Shown here piece by piece: positions 43,450 through 52,015 of a stretch of 64,000 bases of DNA (positions are counted from its first letter, which is position 1; each line of letters begins with the position of its first letter). The notes under the pieces are model-generated. The model made no database searches, had not been told where the DNA came from, and worked only from the letters and a program-made list of their open reading frames with translations. This stretch comes from Pichia kudriavzevii (taxonomy: Eukaryota; Ascomycota; Pichiomycetes; Pichiales; Pichiaceae), in assembly GCF_003054445.1 (NCBI RefSeq), contig NC_042506.1, positions 1,309,501-1,373,500 on the forward strand, given 5' to 3'. A program made the position numbers and the translations under genes.

Positions 43450-44599
43450 TTTCTTTAGGCACAAATATAAAGACCTGACTGTCTATAAGGTGTATTTTGT
43501 TCTTCACTTTAGTTTAGTCTCGTCTAGTCTATAGATGACACTAGTACCTCACTAGTGTACATCTTTTCCATGGATCTGCACCAATTACAAGCCAATTCTC
43601 CTTGACACGTTCAAGTGACTTTCTAGAACAAAGCTTGCATTCCGACCCCCCCTCCATGTGTAGCATCAATTGCGTATCTGTCCTGCCCGCTGATCCCGTC
43701 ATGCACCGAAACTTTTAAACGCTCTGCATTGCTGCACACTCACTTTAACAGCTGACTGTATGAACCAGCAACCGCTTGACAGTGTTACATCTCTGCCATA
43801 CAAACATGGGGTCAAACAGCAACTCCGAGGTCTATCTCCGCCGCTAATGGTTTACATGTGTCAGATACAGGGTTCTTGTTCGGTTTTACAGACTCTTGCC
43901 ATTCTCATAGCTACAGATAGATACTACAGAGACTAACACAGTTCAACAGTCCACGTTGGTCATCAACAACATTGCAGTCTTTCGACAACATTGCAGTCCT
44001 TAGTAAGACTGTACCACTTGTCCGTATTCAGTTCTTCCCCCCTACCCCACCTCCCTTGTCACAGACCTAACTGGTGCTCCATGTCTTTGTTTGCATCGTC
44101 ATCATAGTAGACTCGCATTCCGTAACCGTAATGTGCAGAAAAACGAAGAATGAACCTCTGTAAAGTAACTCCGAGCGAGTAGTTTGATGTTTGCCCCTCA
44201 ATAAACTTTGTATTTTTCACATGCGTTAATTCACATTTGGCGACCGTTTTAGAGCTTCCCCCCCTGGAATTGGAATTTTCTCGAAATTAGTAAGAAAGCG
44301 GCTCAGCACAGAAATCCTCGAAGGTAATTGGCCAGTTGTCAAATCAACATTTTCACATGTTTCCCTTAGAAAATAAGGTGCATAAAAAGTTTTTGGCTCT
44401 ATTTCACATGTGCATGAAGAAACCGCTAGGAAGTTCTCAGAAATTCTTGTTTGTTAAACAGAGACGTCATCCCCCCCCCCCTCAATGGGGAACAGTAGAA
44501 TGTTTCCCTTTTTATTTACGGTGTTGCCGTTCCTCTATAGAGGCAACAAATGGCACGACAGTCACTCGAGAGCATACAGTTTCTCCAAATTGATAATTG

Positions 44600-44649
44600 C
44601 ACGTTACGTGCACGTTATGTTCACGTTGTGTTCACGTTATGTTCACGTT
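44600..44649 (+). promoter_or_regulatory. Five CACGTT motifs at 11-bp period
   Basis: CACGTT starts at 44600, 44611, 44622, 44633 and 44644: five copies in one orientation, each 11 bp apart, forming a tandem repeat with unit CACGTTRYGTK in outline. CACGTT is the lower-affinity Pho4 word, as in PHO5 UASp1. The array is about 940-990 bp upstream of the second permease gene. Seen directly; the binding factor is inferred. Confidence 0.6.
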
Positions 44650-44688
44650 GTGCTCTCATTAACACTTTATTGCAGTTCCAATGCATAG

Positions 44689-44694
44689 CACGTG
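44689..44694. promoter_or_regulatory. CACGTG E-box upstream of GIT1-like 2
   Basis: CACGTG 40 bp beyond the CACGTT array; candidate Pho4 or Cbf1 site. Confidence 0.4.
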
Positions 44695-44916
44695 TAAAGC
44701 ATTTGTATCTATTGCTTGGCCATTATTATGTAGAACGTGCCCATCTTAATCAATTAATTTTTTTACCGCAATCGGAAGGATCCGAACTAAATTCTGCATG
44801 GCGCATTGTCTTTAACCATTCATCGCGGATATTGTCTACCCTGTAGTGTGAGGGAGTTGCATAACCACTGTGCGACCAATGTGTATCTTCAACAAGTACC
44901 CTCGTTTGGGTGTATG

Positions 44917-44924
44917 CACGTGGG
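44917..44924 (+). promoter_or_regulatory. CACGTGGG high-affinity Pho4-type site
   Basis: CACGTGGG, the preferred Pho4 word, 672 bp upstream of the second permease ATG. Confidence 0.5.
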
Positions 44925-45037
44925 GTCTCTGTCCATATGACTGTAGAAATTGTAGAGAAATAGGGGGAGGGGAGGGATGTTGGAGTGATGTCTCACAAGT
45001 ATTAATGGGGGGGGGGGGGGGAATACATAGTACCGTA

Positions 45038-45043
45038 CACGTG
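45038..45043. promoter_or_regulatory. CACGTG E-box, nearest to GIT1-like 2
   Basis: CACGTG (followed by GA) 551 bp upstream of the ATG, just after a run of 15 G. Confidence 0.4.
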
Positions 45044-45464
45044 GATGTGATAATACCGACCCTTCTCCTTGGCTTCCCTCTCTTCTTGCAAGCTCGTGGC
45101 CGTAGAAGAATGCAGATTCCTATTAGGGAAGTCCGACCCCTCGCTGTGGAAATAGGACTGCATGGAAAATAGGAGAGAGTGGCCAATGCAGATTAATGCA
45201 CGGCAATCCAAATTATCTTGACTGGGGAATACTGTGCACAGCCTGGATCTTGAGGGGAGATTTAATTACCAATCTTTTAAAGTTGGGATAATATTTAAAG
45301 AGCCCGTTTTCCCCGTATCTTCTCTTGAAAGTTACTTGTACAAGGTCACAGTTGGAGGGAAGGGAGGGAAAAGATTGGACTTTTGAGCTATTGCTTGTCT
45401 CCATTTTCTCTCTGTGTGTCATTAGCTTCTCTTGTGTTTTGTTTTCTGTATAATCAGATTTTAA

Positions 45465-45472
45465 TATATATA
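45465..45472 (+). promoter_or_regulatory. TATA box of GIT1-like 2
   Basis: TATATATA about 124 bp upstream of the ATG, matching the spacing of the TATA element in copy 1. Confidence 0.5.
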
Positions 45473-45474
45473 GA

Positions 45475-45584
45475 TAGACTCGAATAAACAAGAAAAGACT
45501 TGAATAACAAGAAAAGACTTGAATAGGCAAGAAAAGACTGAATAGACAAGAAAAGACTCGAATAGACAAGAAAAGATTTGAATA
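45475..45584 (+). repeat. 19-20-bp tandem repeat in 5' leader
   Basis: Six copies of a unit close to AAAAGACTYGAATAGACAAG run directly up to the start codon of the second permease. It lies between the TATA element and the ATG, so it probably falls largely in the mRNA leader. Confidence 0.85.
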
Positions 45585-45588
45585 AAAT

Positions 45589-47184
45589 ATGCCGTTCAAA
45601 GAGCTTCCTGCCATTATAAGGAAAGAAATAACCTGGGGTAGAAACACAGTCTCCGAGGATGAATTACAACAGTTTGAAATAGCCGATCAAAATGGCGTCT
45701 CCTACACAATCGAGGAGGAAGATATTGCACCTACTGGTAGGAGGGATTATTGGCCGATTTTCACCGCTGGCGCTGGATTGTTCTCCGATGGATATGTTAA
45801 CAACTCCATTGGTACGGCCGGCACTTGTCTATCTATGATATACGGTGATCAATATACCCATTCAAATGCAATCAAAAATGTCGCTTCTATTGCGTTTGCA
45901 GGTACTGTCATTGGACAGTTGAGTTTTGGTGTGTTCTCAGATTATATTTCTCGTAAGATGGGAATGCTAGTATCCTCTGGTGGATTGATTCTCTTCTCCA
46001 TATTAGCAGCGGGCTCTTGGGGGAAAGGTACCCAAGCCCATTATGGCGGTAATGCAGGCGGATTGTTTGCTGCATTGACTGCATATAGATTCTTTCTTGG
46101 TTATTTTATTGGAGCAGAATACCCAACAGGTTCTGCAGCTTGTGCGGAAGCCTCCTCTCTTTTACCTGCAGGGAAGAGAAACAGATACTTCACTTGGTTT
46201 ACAAACTTTATGATTGATACGGGATTCGTTGTCTCGGCATTTGTGCCTATGGTCATGTTATGGATTTGCGGACCTGATCATTTGCAACCTGTTTGGAGAG
46301 TCACTATTGGTATTGGGGCAATTCCACCAATCTCCTTGTTCATTATGAGGATGTTCTACCAAGAGGGTAACCAATTTCAGAAATTGAACTTCAAACACAC
46401 TAGAGTTCCAGTTTTATTGACCATCAAATATTACTGGTTTAGACTCTTGATTGTTTCCATTATTTGGTGGGTTTATGATTTCTCTGCATACGCATTTGGC
46501 ATTTACAGTGCTCCTATCCTTAAAACAATCATTAAAGATGGTTCCTTATACAAGACTTTTGGTTGGAACGTGGTGTTCAACTTGTTCTATTTACCAGGCT
46601 CTTTTCTTGGTGCAATTGCAACCGATTACATTGGTCCTAGATTGACTCTAGTTGTTGGCTTGGTTCTACAATCAATGATTGGTTATATCATGGCCGGCTT
46701 ATATCCTCGTTTAATGGAGCACATTGGTGCGTTTGTTGTGGTTTATGGTATCTTTATGACATTGGGCGAGTTTGGTCCAGGTGATAACATTGGTTTGTTA
46801 GCGGCAAAGACTTCTGCAACACCAGTGAGAGGCGTCTACTATGGTATTGCCGCAGCAGTTGGTAAAGTCGGCGCCTTTGTGGGAACTTATGCATTCCCTT
46901 CATTTCAAAACCATTATCCTGGAATTAAAGGTTACCAAGTTCCATTCTGGTTGGCATCTTCTTTGGCCATTTTTGCAGCATTACTTGCATTTTTTGGATT
47001 GCCTTCTGTTGATCAAGAAGCTATGCAAAGAGAAGATTTCGACTTTTTAAGATATTTATCTGCAAACGGTTTTGATATCAGCACCTTGGGTGACGGTACA
47101 CTACTCAAAACTGACAACGTCAGTTCTACGTCTTCTTCGGATGACAGACATTATGTTGAAATTGAAACAGACGAGAAGAAATGA
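45589..47184 (+). CDS. GIT1: GIT1-type glycerophosphodiester permease, copy 2
   Basis: Second MFS permease of the Git1 branch, 531 aa, closely similar to copy 1 along its whole length (same FTAGAGLFSDGYVNNSIGT start, GAEYPTGSAACAEAS, LTIKYYWFRLLIVSI, and the same DFLRYLSANGFDISTLGDGT tail in outline). The start at 45589 is the only ATG that fits and aligns with copy 1. It is a direct tandem duplicate, separated by 3.2 kb. Two blocks are identical in DNA to copy 1 (65 and 32 nt) although the rest has diverged. C. albicans has a similar small Git family with different substrates, so the two may differ in specificity. Confidence 0.88.
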   Translation: MPFKELPAIIRKEITWGRNTVSEDELQQFEIADQNGVSYTIEEEDIAPTGRRDYWPIFTAGAGLFSDGYVNNSIGTAGTCLSMIYGDQYTHSNAIKNVASIAFAGTVIGQLSFGVFSDYISRKMGMLVSSGGLILFSILAAGSWGKGTQAHYGGNAGGLFAALTAYRFFLGYFIGAEYPTGSAACAEASSLLPAGKRNRYFTWFTNFMIDTGFVVSAFVPMVMLWICGPDHLQPVWRVTIGIGAIPPISLFIMRMFYQEGNQFQKLNFKHTRVPVLLTIKYYWFRLLIVSIIWWVYDFSAYAFGIYSAPILKTIIKDGSLYKTFGWNVVFNLFYLPGSFLGAIATDYIGPRLTLVVGLVLQSMIGYIMAGLYPRLMEHIGAFVVVYGIFMTLGEFGPGDNIGLLAAKTSATPVRGVYYGIAAAVGKVGAFVGTYAFPSFQNHYPGIKGYQVPFWLASSLAIFAALLAFFGLPSVDQEAMQREDFDFLRYLSANGFDISTLGDGTLLKTDNVSSTSSSDDRHYVEIETDEKK

Positions 47185-47434
47185 TATAGTCTTTTTATGA
47201 CGGTGATCTACATATTTGTACATTTATACGCCTAGATATAGCTTTGTAAATCAAAACAATACCGCTTTGACTTTGGTGTAAAATAGCCAAGCCCCCCCTT
47301 TTTTTTTCCTCATTTTATTTTCTCATTTCATGTAATTTCTTAGCCACGCTGATCAGAGTTGGAAATCACCTACATATCCTTGCCAGGATTACCTTGGGTT
47401 TTCATTTGCATCTTTGCAGAGAGCAAGAGTAAAG

Positions 47435-49543
47435 ATGGACCCCTACTATTATTCTGTCCCTGGAGGATCAACACCAACATCTATCTCTGCCGAGTTGTCG
47501 AGACAGCCCTCGACAAAGGCACCACCGATGCCTCAACACCCACCGAAAGTACCTCAACAGCAACCTCAGAAGGTGCCATCAATACCACCAATACCTCAAG
47601 TTCCAGCTAAGAGACCAACCTCTGTACATGGTTCAACTACACCAAATGTTGCGCCAAGTACCCCACAGATGCATCCGATTACAAAGCCGCCTCCGCCACC
47701 ACTAGCGCAACAACCACAACCACAACCACAATCGCAAACACAACCACAACCACAATCGCAATCACAACCACAACCACGAGTGCACACGCAACCGCAACAA
47801 CCAATCAATCATGGTAAACCCACCTTAGAAAAATTAGCACCGGGTACTCAGTTGACCGTGGGTAAGCACCAGGTTACAATTGTCAAATACCTGAGTGAGG
47901 GAGGGTTTGCACACATCTACGTTGTTAAGACCAATCCAATGGAAAATGGAACTGAAATTGCTTGTCTAAAAAGAGTCATAGTCCCCAACAAGGAAGGGTT
48001 GAACCAGCTAAGGGCAGAAGTGGAGGTCATGCAAAGATTGGCAAATTCAGATAATATTGTCAGATATTATGATTCCAATGCAAGTAGAATGCACAACTTG
48101 CCAGGCTGTTATGAAGTTTTAGTTTTGATGGAGTTATGTCCAAACAAATCACTATTGGACTTCATGAATTCAAGGTTAAGAACTAAGCTAAATGTTCAAG
48201 AAATTCTGAAAATTATGCTCGACATAAGCAAGGCCGTCTATAATATGCATAAGTTGAAACTGATCCATCGTGATATCAAGATTGAAAATGTTTTACTCGA
48301 TGAAAATTTCAACTTTAAGCTGGCAGACTTTGGCTCAACATGCCCAATTTTACGTGTACCTAGGAATCAACAAGAATTCCAAATTTTACATAATGATATT
48401 TTAATGCAAACAACGCCTCAATATAGGTGTCCGGAAATGATTGATTTATACAGGGGTTTACCAATCGATGAAAAATCTGACATTTGGGCATTAGGTGTAT
48501 TTCTCTATAAATTATGCTATTACACAACACCATTTGAAATTCCAGGTGAGTTGGCAATTTTGCATTCGGCTTACTCTTTCCCACCCCAGCCTGTTTTCCC
48601 TACTTCAATAAAACAACTAATTAATATAATGCTACAAGAGAATCCTATCTTTAGACCAAACATCTATCAAGTTCTAAAGAAAGTGATCAAGCTTGGTGGG
48701 TTCCCAGATCAGGAAGGATACACTGATATCTATGGTCTCGGTGAGTACAAGCAGCCTGTAAAGGAGCAGACGTATCCTGCAATTGAGCCATTCAAACCAT
48801 CGGTTGTGCCCATGTTTAGTCCTTTCAAGGGGTTGCCAATTGAAGCTATTTCGCCTCCAAGTTCAGTAATATCGAACAGTTCCAGTGTGAATATGCAACA
48901 AACGCAGCAGGTACAACAAACACAATCAGTTGCACAGGTTCCACAAATCCCACAACCGTCCATTATTGTGAATCCAACGACACAATCTTTGAAGTCCAGC
49001 AAATCAGTATCTACTGATACATCAACGTTGGATGACTTTGAGGAAGCCGATCCGTTTGCTATACGTGACAAGCCTACAACAACTTCGTCTTTAAAGTCAA
49101 TTCCCAGACTCGTTGTTGATCCTTTGCAATCACAAACGCAGCTCTCTACAGGCGGGGAAATAAGTGACGTCGATCCAGATGGAGCAGAGACCAGATTTCC
49201 TGACGTTGACATTGAATCGTTCCTGGATAGCAATGAGAAGAATAATACCTTGAATGACACCTATGATATCGATGGTAGTTTGTTAAGCGTAAAGTCCAAG
49301 AGGAAAGGGTACAGTTCCAACAACCCGTTCCCTGTAGTTGATCCAACAAAGCCACAGTTAACTGGAGGTAGTGTCATATCATTTGAAGATATTAAGGATG
49401 ATTTGATCCCTATAGAAGGAGCATCGACTTCGTCAAAGCTCGAACTGAAAAGCAATAGGAGAAGCGTGAACAGTTCATCGGGAAGGCAGTTAAGTACAGA
49501 GCAACTAAGTATGGATATTGTGGATCTGAGTGATTCCGATTAG
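47435..49543 (+). CDS. AKL1: Actin/endocytosis kinase, Akl1-like
   Basis: Serine/threonine kinase of the Ark1/Prk1/Akl1 (NAK) family, which phosphorylates endocytic coat proteins. The start is the ATG at 47435 (MDPYYYSVPGG); the frame opens upstream only with TTG. It is 702 aa. A Pro/Gln-rich segment (about 25-130, many PQ and SQ pairs) precedes the kinase domain (about 140-430): YLSEGGFAHIYVV, HRDIKIENVLL, DFGSTC, TTPQYRCPEMIDLYRG. The last motif and the DFGSTCP sequence define the family. The tail has an NPF motif (SSNNPFPVV) for EH-domain binding. Akl1 is preferred over Ark1/Prk1 on overall feel; that choice is less sure than the family. Confidence 0.82.
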   Translation: MDPYYYSVPGGSTPTSISAELSRQPSTKAPPMPQHPPKVPQQQPQKVPSIPPIPQVPAKRPTSVHGSTTPNVAPSTPQMHPITKPPPPPLAQQPQPQPQSQTQPQPQSQSQPQPRVHTQPQQPINHGKPTLEKLAPGTQLTVGKHQVTIVKYLSEGGFAHIYVVKTNPMENGTEIACLKRVIVPNKEGLNQLRAEVEVMQRLANSDNIVRYYDSNASRMHNLPGCYEVLVLMELCPNKSLLDFMNSRLRTKLNVQEILKIMLDISKAVYNMHKLKLIHRDIKIENVLLDENFNFKLADFGSTCPILRVPRNQQEFQILHNDILMQTTPQYRCPEMIDLYRGLPIDEKSDIWALGVFLYKLCYYTTPFEIPGELAILHSAYSFPPQPVFPTSIKQLINIMLQENPIFRPNIYQVLKKVIKLGGFPDQEGYTDIYGLGEYKQPVKEQTYPAIEPFKPSVVPMFSPFKGLPIEAISPPSSVISNSSSVNMQQTQQVQQTQSVAQVPQIPQPSIIVNPTTQSLKSSKSVSTDTSTLDDFEEADPFAIRDKPTTTSSLKSIPRLVVDPLQSQTQLSTGGEISDVDPDGAETRFPDVDIESFLDSNEKNNTLNDTYDIDGSLLSVKSKRKGYSSNNPFPVVDPTKPQLTGGSVISFEDIKDDLIPIEGASTSSKLELKSNRRSVNSSSGRQLSTEQLSMDIVDLSDSD

Positions 49544-49871
49544 GGACATTGTGATTGCGTTTACAATTAATACAAGTCCTACATAAACTAAATAAATAAA
49601 TCGAACTTTATATAAACACAACGATAAATGATATTTTGCATAACACCAGCCAATAAAAGGATGATAAACGTTATTAAAAATCGGTATTTCAAGTTTATTT
49701 GGATTGGAGTTAAAAAAAAATCATGTTTTTGTTTCTCTTGTTTGTATATCCTTTACATTTTGGTTCTAATTAAATATTTTCAGCTTTCTAATAAATAACG
49801 TGTATTAGTATAAATGTAATATATTTTAATTTAATAAATAAATAGATAAATATGGTGAAGTCATTAAAAAA
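49544..49871. other. Convergent 3' region, AKL1/ATP14
   Basis: 328 bp between two converging genes. It is AT-rich with AATAAATAAAT-like words that may serve 3' processing on both strands. No gene seen. Confidence 0.5.
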
Positions 49872-50192
49872 TCAGTGGTGGTGACCTGGTTCAACATCAG
49901 CTGGGAAGACAAACCAGTCATCTGGCTTGTATTCTTCAGCAACGACACCATTACCAGAAGATGCAACTTCAACAGGTTCTGCATCGTATGCAGCTAAGGC
50001 ATCAGCACCTTCTGCTTCTAAAGCTGGAACCTTTGCTGGTGATGGTAACTTCCATGGCTTAGTTGCAGATTGTGCATCTGCTGCAGACAATGGGGTTGGC
50101 TTGAACGCCTTTAATTCCTTGACATAAAGGTCTGCAATGAGATTTGCACGACGAGCAGTAGTGGTGAATTGTCTCACGGTTTGTCTGAACAT
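49872..50192 (-). CDS. ATP14: Mitochondrial ATP synthase subunit h
   Basis: Subunit h of the peripheral stalk of F1Fo ATP synthase in the inner mitochondrial membrane. It is 106 aa (S. cerevisiae 124). The N-terminus MFRQTVRQFTTTARRANLI is a basic presequence; the conserved part is IADLYVKELKAFKPTPLSAADAQ in outline, then KPWKLPSP and an acidic C-terminal half ending EPGHHH. A CCAAT word at 50251 lies 59 bp upstream, the right place for a Hap2/3/4/5 site common in respiratory genes. Confidence 0.92.
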   Translation of the reverse strand: MFRQTVRQFTTTARRANLIADLYVKELKAFKPTPLSAADAQSATKPWKLPSPAKVPALEAEGADALAAYDAEPVEVASSGNGVVAEEYKPDDWFVFPADVEPGHHH

Positions 50193-50699
50193 CTTGTTTG
50201 TCCACTCAAGCGGGGGGTTTTAGTTGGGTATTCAATGGTGGTGTTGTTCACCAATGTCAGTGCTCAGCTTTGGAAAAGTACCAACGGCGAAGGAGAGACG
50301 CGCAAATTGAGGAAAGAGCACAAAGAGCTTTTAGGCGCACAAGTGCTGCTTAACCGCTCCAAATTTAAGAAGTTGGATCGGTGGCTCGTGAGGTTTCTTG
50401 AATTTCAACTAAAAGATGTAAAAGATGTAAAAGATGTAAAAGATGTAAAAAATGTAAAAGATGTAAGAGATATAGAAGATATAGAAGATATAGAAGATGT
50501 AGAAGAGGCCGAAGATGTAGAAGAGGTCGAAGATATAGAAGTAAGTGGGAAACAGGAAAAAGGTGTAGAAAAGACATCGTATAAGAAGATCATGCAATGT
50601 AGTATACTGTGAAATTATATAATACGGTATCTGATGAGGTATGACGATTAGATTATTAGAGGTTTTATATGTGAACAAAGGGGGGAGAGCTTTAGAAAA
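50193..50699. other. Region between ATP14 and GSP1
   Basis: 507 bp upstream of ATP14 and downstream of GSP1, both on the minus strand. It contains the ATP14 promoter and a 9-bp minisatellite. The plus-strand frame through it (ATG at 50235) is mostly the translated repeat and is not accepted. Confidence 0.5.
50411..50541. repeat. 9-bp minisatellite (GATGTAAAA-type)
   Basis: About 14 units of a 9-bp repeat grading from GATGTAAAA to GATATAGAA and GATGTAGAA. Being a multiple of three, it leaves frames open on both strands, which explains several spurious ORFs here. Confidence 0.85.
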
Positions 50700-51347
50700 C
50701 TATAAATCTGCATCGTCTTCGTCTGGCAATGGCATAGCAGCTGCTTGGTCCATTTCCGCTTGGTATTTAGCCATCAAGTCGGAGTCGACAGTGACTTCAG
50801 GTGGCGCCAAAGCTGGAGATTCAACAAATTCCAATTGGTTGTTACCAACCAACTTTCTAGCCAACCATAAGAATGGCTTCTCAAAGTTGTAGTTGGACTT
50901 TGCAGAAATGTCGAAATATTGTAAGTTCTTCTTTCTGTGAAAAGTGATGGTCTTTGCCTTAACTTTTCTTTCCTTGACATCGACCTTGTTACCACAAAGA
51001 ACAATTGGAATGTTCTCACAGACTCTGACTAAATCTCTGTACCAGTTTGGAACATTCTTATAGGTGATTCTGGAGGTGACATCAAACATAATAATACCAC
51101 ATTGACCATTGATGTAATAACCGTCTCTTAAACCACCAAACTTCTCTTGGCCAGCAGTATCCCAGACATCGAACTTGATCTCACCAAAGTTGGTGTAGAA
51201 CGACATTGGATGAACTTCAACACCAGAAGTAGCCATATATTTCTTTTCAAATTCACCAGTCAAATGTCTCTTGACAAATGTGGTCTTACCAGTACCACCG
51301 TCACCGACAAGGACGAGCTTAAAAGTAGGAACACCTTGTTCTGCCAT
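50700..51347 (-). CDS. GSP1: Ran GTPase Gsp1
   Basis: Small GTPase that gives direction to nuclear import and export. It is 215 aa. Motifs: P-loop GDGGTGKT (15-22), switch [12 protein letters not shown] (63-72), NKVD (120-123), SAK (148-150), acidic C-terminus LPDEDDADL with no prenylation box, all diagnostic of Ran. In switch I the sequence reads [11 protein letters not shown]: the essential threonine (Thr40) is present, but the next residue is serine (Ser41, codon TCT) where Ran proteins usually have isoleucine or leucine. Regular codon use suggests high expression. Confidence 0.97.
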   Translation of the reverse strand: MAEQGVPTFKLVLVGDGGTGKTTFVKRHLTGEFEKKYMATSGVEVHPMSFYTNFGEIKFDVWDTAGQEKFGGLRDGYYINGQCGIIMFDVTSRITYKNVPNWYRDLVRVCENIPIVLCGNKVDVKERKVKAKTITFHRKKNLQYFDISAKSNYNFEKPFLWLARKLVGNNQLEFVESPALAPPEVTVDSDLMAKYQAEMDQAAAMPLPDEDDADL

Positions 51348-52015
51348 GTTTGTGTTTGCTGTGTGTAGATAAGTGTCTGCGTTGTTGATCTAGTAAGGTT
51401 TAAAGAAAATACAAGAGTTCCTCATCTTTTATAATCACAACACAAAATGTTTTTCCTTCCTTCCTTTGCGTTCTCGCCGCTGTTTTTGTTTTTTTTTTCC
51501 TCGTTTTTTTTCTTCCTCTTCTAAATGCCAAAGGGGAAGAAAAAAAAAAAAATTTGCCACTGAAATTCTTTTGGGCAGTGTAAAAGTGGCAGCCTTTGCC
51601 TTTGGAAATAGAAACCAGTCGCGTCGATCGGGCGCGTGATTACCGGATTTGTTTGCAGTGATTCTTTTAGGTGTATCTATGAGATGGTGGTTGGTAATTA
51701 GATAGTGGTTGGTAATAAGATAGTGGTGGTTGGTGATTAGATAGTGGTTGGTGATTAGATAGTGGTTGGTGATTAGATAGTGGTTGGTGATTAGATAGTG
51801 GTTGGTAATTAGATAGTGGTGGTTGGTAATTAGATAGTGATGGCTGTCTGTAAAACAGTAATTTATATTGCTAAACAGTCCATTCTAGCAATGAATGTTT
51901 TGACTACAGAGGCAACCAGTTGCGTACACTGTGGATTGCTTGGTTCATTAGCTATTCAGATCTATTTAGATAGTCATTCAGTCGGTACGGAAACAATGGC
52001 CCTCCCATCGTCCCG
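51348..52015. other. Region between GSP1 and YHC1
   Basis: 668 bp upstream of GSP1 and downstream of YHC1. It has poly-A/T tracts near 51487-51550 (typical of strong yeast promoters) and an 18-bp minisatellite. No gene seen. Confidence 0.5.
51686..51840. repeat. 18-bp minisatellite, eight units
   Basis: Units of GATAGTGGTTGGTGATTA type; GATAGT starts at 51701, 51719, 51740, 51758, 51776, 51794, 51812 and 51833, so spacing is 18 bp with two 21-bp units. It lies about 340-490 bp upstream of GSP1. Confidence 0.9.

Larger units (their letters stand above)
43450..45588. other. Long regulatory region upstream of GIT1-like 2
   Basis: About 2.1 kb upstream of the second permease. It holds a short inverted repeat (ACACTAGT, 43538-43545, and ACTAGTGT, 43551-43558), a C run at 44471 and a G run of 15 at 45007, the CACGTT array, three CACGTG boxes, a TATA element at 45465 and a 5' minisatellite. 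The frames in it are short and unconserved. Confidence 0.5.

Noticed and set aside
42362-45588. Solo LTR or transposon remnant in the long intergenic region
   Set aside because: I saw no TG...CA-bounded block with a flanking target duplication; the inverted repeats present are only 8 and 14 bp and do not bound an element.
50169-50612. 147-codon plus-strand ORF with KDVKDVKDV repeats
   Set aside because: It begins at TTG antisense to ATP14, and half of it is the translated 9-bp minisatellite, which keeps frames open by its length.
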